Under the pieces are notes generated by a model. The model was not told the origin of the DNA. It saw nothing but the letters and a program-made list of their open reading frames with translations, and did no database searches. From the NCBI GenBank assembly GCA_030386875.1, contig CM059557.1:56250514-56314513 (forward strand): a stretch of 64,000 nt of DNA, given 5' to 3'. Position numbers and translations under genes: made by a program. The DNA is from Morinoia aosen. Lineage: Eukaryota > Arthropoda > Malacostraca > Amphipoda > Talitridae. Below are positions 58,826 to 64,000 of this stretch, in pieces. Each line of letters opens with the position of its first letter. Within the stretch, counting starts at the first letter, position 1.

Positions 58826-59530
58826 AGAATAAGAGAAAGGCCCATCACGATTTTTGACGTAGCTTGCTCTATGGACTGATGCACAATGGGACAAAGTTCG
58901 CTTCAGTGACGAGTCGAAGTTCATCGTGTTTGGCTGTGACGGTAAAATTTGTCACGATGCAGAACAAATGAAATTTCATCCCCATGAAGCGTCAAAAAAT
59001 AGTCAAGTTTGGGAAGGAAAACGTGATAGTGTGGTGCTCCTTCAACTGAAGTGGGTACCAGTGTCTTTTTGCATGGATGGATTATTGCAGAAGTATATAA
59101 ACAGCTTCGTCAACTACATGTTGGGCGAAACTTATGCTGTAGTCCTTGTCCGTCCACCATTTTCCTCCAAGACAATGCACCTTATCGTAAGGCAAAGAAA
59201 ATTTTGACCTGAAAAATTACGCCGGAGTTTTTCTCAACCCACCATTTTCATGCAAGACAATGCACCTTGTCGTAAGGCTAGGAAAGTTATAACCGTTTGT
59301 GAAGAAAAAGGGATCAGACTGATGGACTGGCAAGTTCGGAGTCCCGAGTTGAACCCTGTCGCAAACGTATGGATCATTGGAAAGAGGGTTCAGAAAAAAA
59401 TGCTTCAAATAAAAATCCATTTCGAGATTTACTGAAAGGAGAGTGAGAGGGGACAACTACCGGTTTTTGAAAGTCATGTGGTCGACTTTGCAGCGAAGTG
59501 CTAGAAAAAAATGGTTGTTACCGAAACATA
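58826..59530 (+). pseudogene. Second Tc1-like transposase, decayed, with altered catalytic triad
   Basis: Plus-strand frames read NKRKAHHDF and LWTDAQWDKVRFSDESKFIV (first catalytic aspartate in SDES), then after a frameshift SSKTMHLIVRQ/ARQCTL and MQDNAPCRKARK (second aspartate). They continue with EKGIRLMDWQVRSPELNPVA and NVWIIGK. In the last block the family pattern SPDLNPIENVW has become SPELNPVANVW, so the third acidic residue appears replaced by alanine. The C-terminal end reads only in fragments (ESHVVDFAAKC). The N-terminal DNA-binding domain and the element ends are not recognisable. It is not closely related in sequence to the copy at 2.4-6.7 kb. Confidence 0.85.
59154..59290. repeat. 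85-bp imperfect tandem duplication inside the transposase remnant
   Basis: The DNAP-motif region occurs twice: CCACCATTTTCCTCCAAGAC from 59,154 and CCACCATTTTCATGCAAGAC from 59,239, each followed by AATGCACCTT(A/G)TCGTAAGGC. The spacing is 85 bp. The duplication shifts the frame. Confidence 0.88.
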
Positions 59531-60454
59531 AAACAATTCTCAAAAATTTGTGATAAATCGATATTTTCATATCATACGGTTGCGCAACTTTTGGCCTTGG
59601 GGAATTCCCCAATTTTTTCTAAACTGAAATGCCTCAAAATTAGTGTAAACTGTGTTGCTAAGGATGTAGTGTGCAGATATTGAATTCATCTACATTTCTT
59701 GAGCGCTTCCCTAATTCATCGAAAAATCTTCGAGTACTGAACTATTAAATGCTGTTGCAGTTTTTATTCCTTATACTCTGACCAGTTGCGTATTTTTATT
59801 GCTCGTGAGTTCTTAGTTTCATTCACTTTGCCAATTTCCACATGAGCAAGAATTTATAAGTCAAAATGTACTGCTGCCGGTTATATGAACACAAATTTTC
59901 ATGCTGAGACTTTTCAACTGTAGCATCGAGATGAATCGCTGATCCAGGATGTAAAATAAGCTTTGACATGCGAAGCGGAACCAACTCTGAAACAATAATT
60001 GTTCGCTATGATAAAGGGGCTTGAGTGGCAGTCGTTCTAAGGTGAAACTCGGAGCTGCGACCTGGATTTCCCGCCAGCTGCTCCATCACTGATCGCGTAC
60101 GAGTTCTCAAAAATCTCCCGTGGCCCAAATGCGGCGATTTCAAAGAGACGGGATTGACATTTTTAACGGGATTGGTATCGCGAATTCGCATTTACACTCC
60201 CATATCTAAAATATAAAATGAAAGGATGGATTTCCATCCATCTCCCCAATTACAGAATTGCAGTGGCAGGAAGAAATACTCGGCTTGAATATTTGTTTGG
60301 AAACTTAGCATTAATTGTTCACGTCATTTCTTACAATTCATTTCGTGAACGTTTCTCAGAAGCTCACTAATATCTGGATAATGGTACGGGGCTCGGTACA
60401 ATCACCTCATCGAATAATAAAATCATTTCAATGTGCTCTTAGGTTGGTTCACCA

Positions 60455-60488
60455 CGAACTTCATCAGGCAAATGTCAGATGAAGTTCG
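60455..60488. repeat. 11-bp perfect hairpin
   Basis: CGAACTTCATC, a 12-nt loop, then GATGAAGTTCG. It sits just outside the inverted-repeat element that starts near 60,511. Confidence 0.88.
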
Positions 60489-60510
60489 CGCACATCTTAT
60501 TCAGACGCAA

Positions 60511-61293
60511 CTGAAAAAGTGGAAAAATATGGTATATGTGAAGCGTTTGCCGGTAATCAATTTTTAAGTTTTCGGTTCCTGAACATAGGTAATTATATCG
60601 AAATAAACAAGTTTTCTTCTATGCACTTTCCGTCGGAAATGAGTATTTTACGAGTTATAGCGATATGTTAATTTTCGTCTTCGATGATGAATGCGATTGA
60701 ATAAACAGCTACTAATCGATTTTCGATTATTTGTTGCTTGAATCATGGGAATAACATCGAAATGAACTACTTTTCTTCTATACACTTTTTGCGGCGAATG
60801 AGTATTTAACGAGTTAGAGCGGTAGGTTTTATTTTTCACGCGATTGAGCTGTTAGAGTACGTTTGAATAATTCGTAATTTAATATTAGCTCACCCCGCGG
60901 AGCTTGCGGAGCCTGAACCCACTTCTAGGATCTTTTAGTTAATAACACAGTAGAAATTACCACCCCAAAAAACGAGTTATAGTTAATGGTATGTTAACTT
61001 ACGTCTTAGATTCTTAGATAGCGGGAATGCGCTAGAGCATTCGAGCGCGTCGGAAGGGAGCGTCCATTGCAGTGTTACCATACGACGCGCTCGACGAATT
61101 TTTTTCGCTTCAAACACTAGAGTTGCGGTAAGTCATTTACCGCTATAACTCGCAAAATACTCATTTCCGACGGAAAATGAATAGAAGAAAACTTGTTCAG
61201 TTTAATCCAATTAACTATGTTTAGGCACAGAAAAATGAAAAATCGATTACTGGCAAACGCTTCATATTTACCAAAAATGTTGAAAAAGCTGTG
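60511..61293. mobile_element. Inverted-repeat element with internal repeats
   Basis: The left arm 60,511-60,680 matches the reverse complement of about 61,130-61,293. Shared blocks are GAAGCGTTTGCC, GTAATC, TTTTCTTCTAT, CCGTCGGAAATGAGTATTTT and CGAGTTATAGCG. The segment GAAATRAACWA...GAGTATTT is repeated directly inside the left half (60,600-60,680 and 60,757-60,830), and ACGAGTTATAG recurs at about 60,974. An inner inverted pair, TCGAGCGCGTCG (61,041) and CGACGCGCTCGA (61,083-61,094), flanks a GC-rich core. It is a MITE-like element with nested symmetry and no coding capacity. Confidence 0.75.
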
Positions 61294-64000
61294 AATATCA
61301 GAGTAACCACCGCATGCAGTTGTCTGTGAAGCATGGGAAGCTTACATGTTCAAGAAAATACGGATGTACCGCAATGTGTACAATTCAACTACAGTGGGCA
61401 GTGTTGTGTAATACAAAAAATTTGTAATCCGTCTCATCGATTCAATAACTTTTTACTACTGCTGCACTATTAGCTGCACGTTCTTGTGTAGAGACGGCAT
61501 GTATTTAGGGTTTCTTTGATGTGATTAATAATTTTTAGACTCGTAGTTTTTAAGATCTCGTAAGATTTCTTTAGACCGTTCATGCTGGTGCTTAGGCTCT
61601 GTTAGAGTCAGTTCATCTCCAAAATAGTTATCAGGGGATCAACAATACACATGAAAAATTTACAGGCAAAAGTAAAATATTCGTGAATCCATCCCAAACA
61701 AAGTACGTACTAAACCTATTCATCATTTGGCCTGTAATGAGAGACCACTTCAATATCCTAATCATTTTCTGCTCCCCAGTCACCTACCATTGCTTATGTA
61801 TTATCGATTATAGTTAATCGATTAGAATGAAATTGAAACTTAACGCGTTGGTTGAGACGTGAGCTGGTGATGTTCATGAAATTAATTATCTTACTCCTTC
61901 TGACCAACCAGTAGTCACAAAGTTAATTTTCATAAATGCTCTATCAAAGGTAAATGAAGAAACGATCCCTTTAATGTCTGTTATCTCCAAAATTGTAAAA
62001 TTGACTTGACATTTGAGTTGAACATTGAACTTCAGATTAACTCGTGGCGGTCTACGTGTTGACCGCCATGAAGAAGACAAACAAAATTCCGTCACAGTTG
62101 CTGAAAATCTACTATAACCAATCGGATTCCAATAGAAGTAAATGGCTACTTTGATTGCCGGAAACTAGGAAGAAATCATTTTTCATTTTTTTACTCTTTA
62201 ATTATTGAATTTCGTCTGATATTTGTGTGCGTAGTCTCATCCTGACGACAAGATCGAATTAATTGAGTTGCGTGGTGGAAACAGATGACAGTTCCCACAG
62301 TTCTGCAGTCCACAAGTAATCAAGACTGAGAGCTTGACACTCTAGTTCCTGATGTAAACGTAGTTATTTTCATTTGGAGAAAGCTAGTCGCCTGTGAACG
62401 TCTCTGTTGCGCCTAGGTTCCTATTATGCTGTTTTTGAAGAAAAAAATATAGAAGGAAGTTGTACAATGTCAAACTACAGCTTTTTGGGGTCTAACCACT
62501 AACACGATTAAAATCTAGTGTTTGAATAGAATGAGTTTTCTTTAGTGCTAAATGTCAAACTTCACATTTGGTTAGATTCACTCCAAAAATCTAAATACTT
62601 ACATGATTATAATCGCAAGTTCTCTTAAAAATTTGTGTCAACTACAATGCCTTCTGTGAAAACAGGAGCACCTGCAGAGTGGGAACCAAATTATTTGTCT
62701 TGTCTGTAATTGTAAATGCAGAAATGTTCCGGGTTTCGGTGCTGCGCGCACTCCACGATGTCACAAAACAGCGGTTGGCCCCCACGGTCCTTCAAGATAA
62801 AATTATAAAAAAATTGAACTATTCTTATGAAGCACCCCTCCAACACTTTTATTTCGAAGAATTAAATTGAATTCCACACATTTCAGCACGTTGTAGGGTA
62901 GCTCGCTGTTCAGTGAAACTCATCTCAGTTGTGTGGTTCAAAGTTGCTCCATGCCTGAAACACATCATCCTTCATCTTATGCCATTGCTCTTTACTTTAT
63001 CCTCGAGCTATGATCAAACCTAGATTCACACTGTGAGAACAGATATTTTCTTGAGCAATGGGTAATTTTGCTACTGACATTCCCGTTGATTTTTGCCAAG
63101 GATTTCGATTGAAGTACCTTCAAGTAATTGATGGCGTCTTCACGTGTCACGTCAAAATATATAGCTCCTCTGTGTCAGGCCTCCAGTTTGACGGTAGATC
63201 AGAGGCAGGTCTCTACCTATAAATCTCTGTAAATTAAAGAATTATTTCATCACAGCACAGTGGGAGTGAAGGTATTGAAAAAATGAACTATAATAAAGGA
63301 AAGGTATTCGCAAGGAAGTCGTTAGTGGTTGTCAACGACCTCGTTTGACGGAATCTTTTAAAAATTTGAGTCGCGCAGGGCAGTTTGACAAAAATTTCTA
63401 CAAATCGTCTGAAATTTGCCGTGGTCTTGCCGTCTTTGATTTATCAGCAAAGCTTAAGCTTTACATTTAAGTCGATAAAATTCTAGAAGCAAAATACTTG
63501 ATGCTAATGAACTCGCACAATCAAAGGCTCGGTCTTCATTATTGGGGAAAAGTAACGTTTAAAAACACAATCTTGAAAAGAAATCAGCTCATGAAAGCTT
63601 CTAGTTATGTTAACTGCATATGTAGATGTATACTCCATTCCAATAGTGTTTTAATAGCTTCCTATGCTAGTTCTCAGCCGTAGATGAGGTCATTTCTATT
63701 TTCAGAGACCCATAAACACAGTTTGATTCGAGTTGTGATGCTGCCGAGTTTCATGTATGGAAATCCTTCATACACATGCAATTAATTATCATCAAAAATA
63801 AAAAATTCCCTTATATTGAAAATAAATTATAATTGTAAAATTTGTAACGCCGGGTGAGTTAATCAAAGGCGTTAATTGCATAACAATTATAAACTCATTT
63901 CACTGCAACCGATAGATGTCTCTATCGGAAGTGTGTCACGTATCAGTTGAAGCGAACATGCAGAGACGCTGAAAATTTAACTCGATCTGCACTGCAAAGG
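61294..64000. other. Unannotated stretch to the window end
   Basis: Short ORFs only. About 63,790-63,960 (GGCGTTAATTGCATAACAATT; CGATAGATGTCTCTATCG palindrome) resembles the enhancer-like block at 57 kb in texture but is weaker evidence. No element ends were seen. Confidence 0.35.

Noticed and set aside
1-64000. tRNA genes, by scanning for a GGTTCGAATCC-type B box on both strands
   Set aside because: Only partial matches were seen (for example near 17,410) without an A box or cloverleaf potential.

Overview
This window is eukaryotic and essentially gene-free. It is AT-rich, with short scattered ORFs, no operon-like layout, no intact long reading frame, and no tRNA, rRNA or CRISPR array that I could find. 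What can be recognised is a graveyard of transposable elements, with satellites and inverted-repeat (MITE- or foldback-like) elements between them. The combination of families (Tc1-like, mariner, a hAT of the ZMYM/GTF2IRD2-like type, a Ty3/gypsy element, a non-LTR retrotransposon) and degenerate CCTAA motifs (the arthropod telomere unit) suggests an arthropod, probably an insect. I cannot name the species.

Region 1-1,084 holds the 3' part of a decayed hAT element with its right terminal repeat. Region 2,414-6,664 is the best-resolved object: a Tc1-like element on the minus strand, bounded by TA and matching inverted termini. It is split by two copies of a foldback-like element whose arms are built from a 21-bp tandem repeat. 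The larger copy is itself interrupted by a 750-bp solo LTR with a 4-bp target duplication and by a 231-bp insert. The foldback arms carry a 63-codon reading frame that is open in all three copies.

Region 7.9-14.5 kb has a 33-bp repeat, a 0.98-kb element with 160-bp inverted ends (10,866-11,847), and a tandem duplication of about 0.8 kb rich in TG/TA microsatellites, with a hairpin before AATAAA in each copy. Region 17.6-26 kb has a 104-nt near-perfect hairpin, a 120-bp tandem repeat, two inverted-repeat elements and a retroelement-like 3' end. Region 26-37.7 kb has a few orphan coding-like stretches, a dead mariner and several minisatellites. Region 38-41.4 kb is a dead LINE on the plus strand. 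Region 46.5-52.5 kb is a dead Ty3/gypsy element on the minus strand (gag, protease, RT and RNase H recognisable). Region 53-54.7 kb has CCTAA-rich repeats followed by 1.1 kb of almost pure A-rich sequence. Region 56-61.3 kb has a 16-bp minisatellite, a repeat-free stretch rich in homeodomain/POU-type motifs (a possible regulatory element), a second dead Tc1-like transposase with a mutated catalytic triad, and another inverted-repeat element.

No genes work together here. The plausible biology is transposon history, possible small hairpin RNAs, and perhaps cis-regulatory DNA of a distant gene. All family calls come from reading motifs by eye; no database search was possible.
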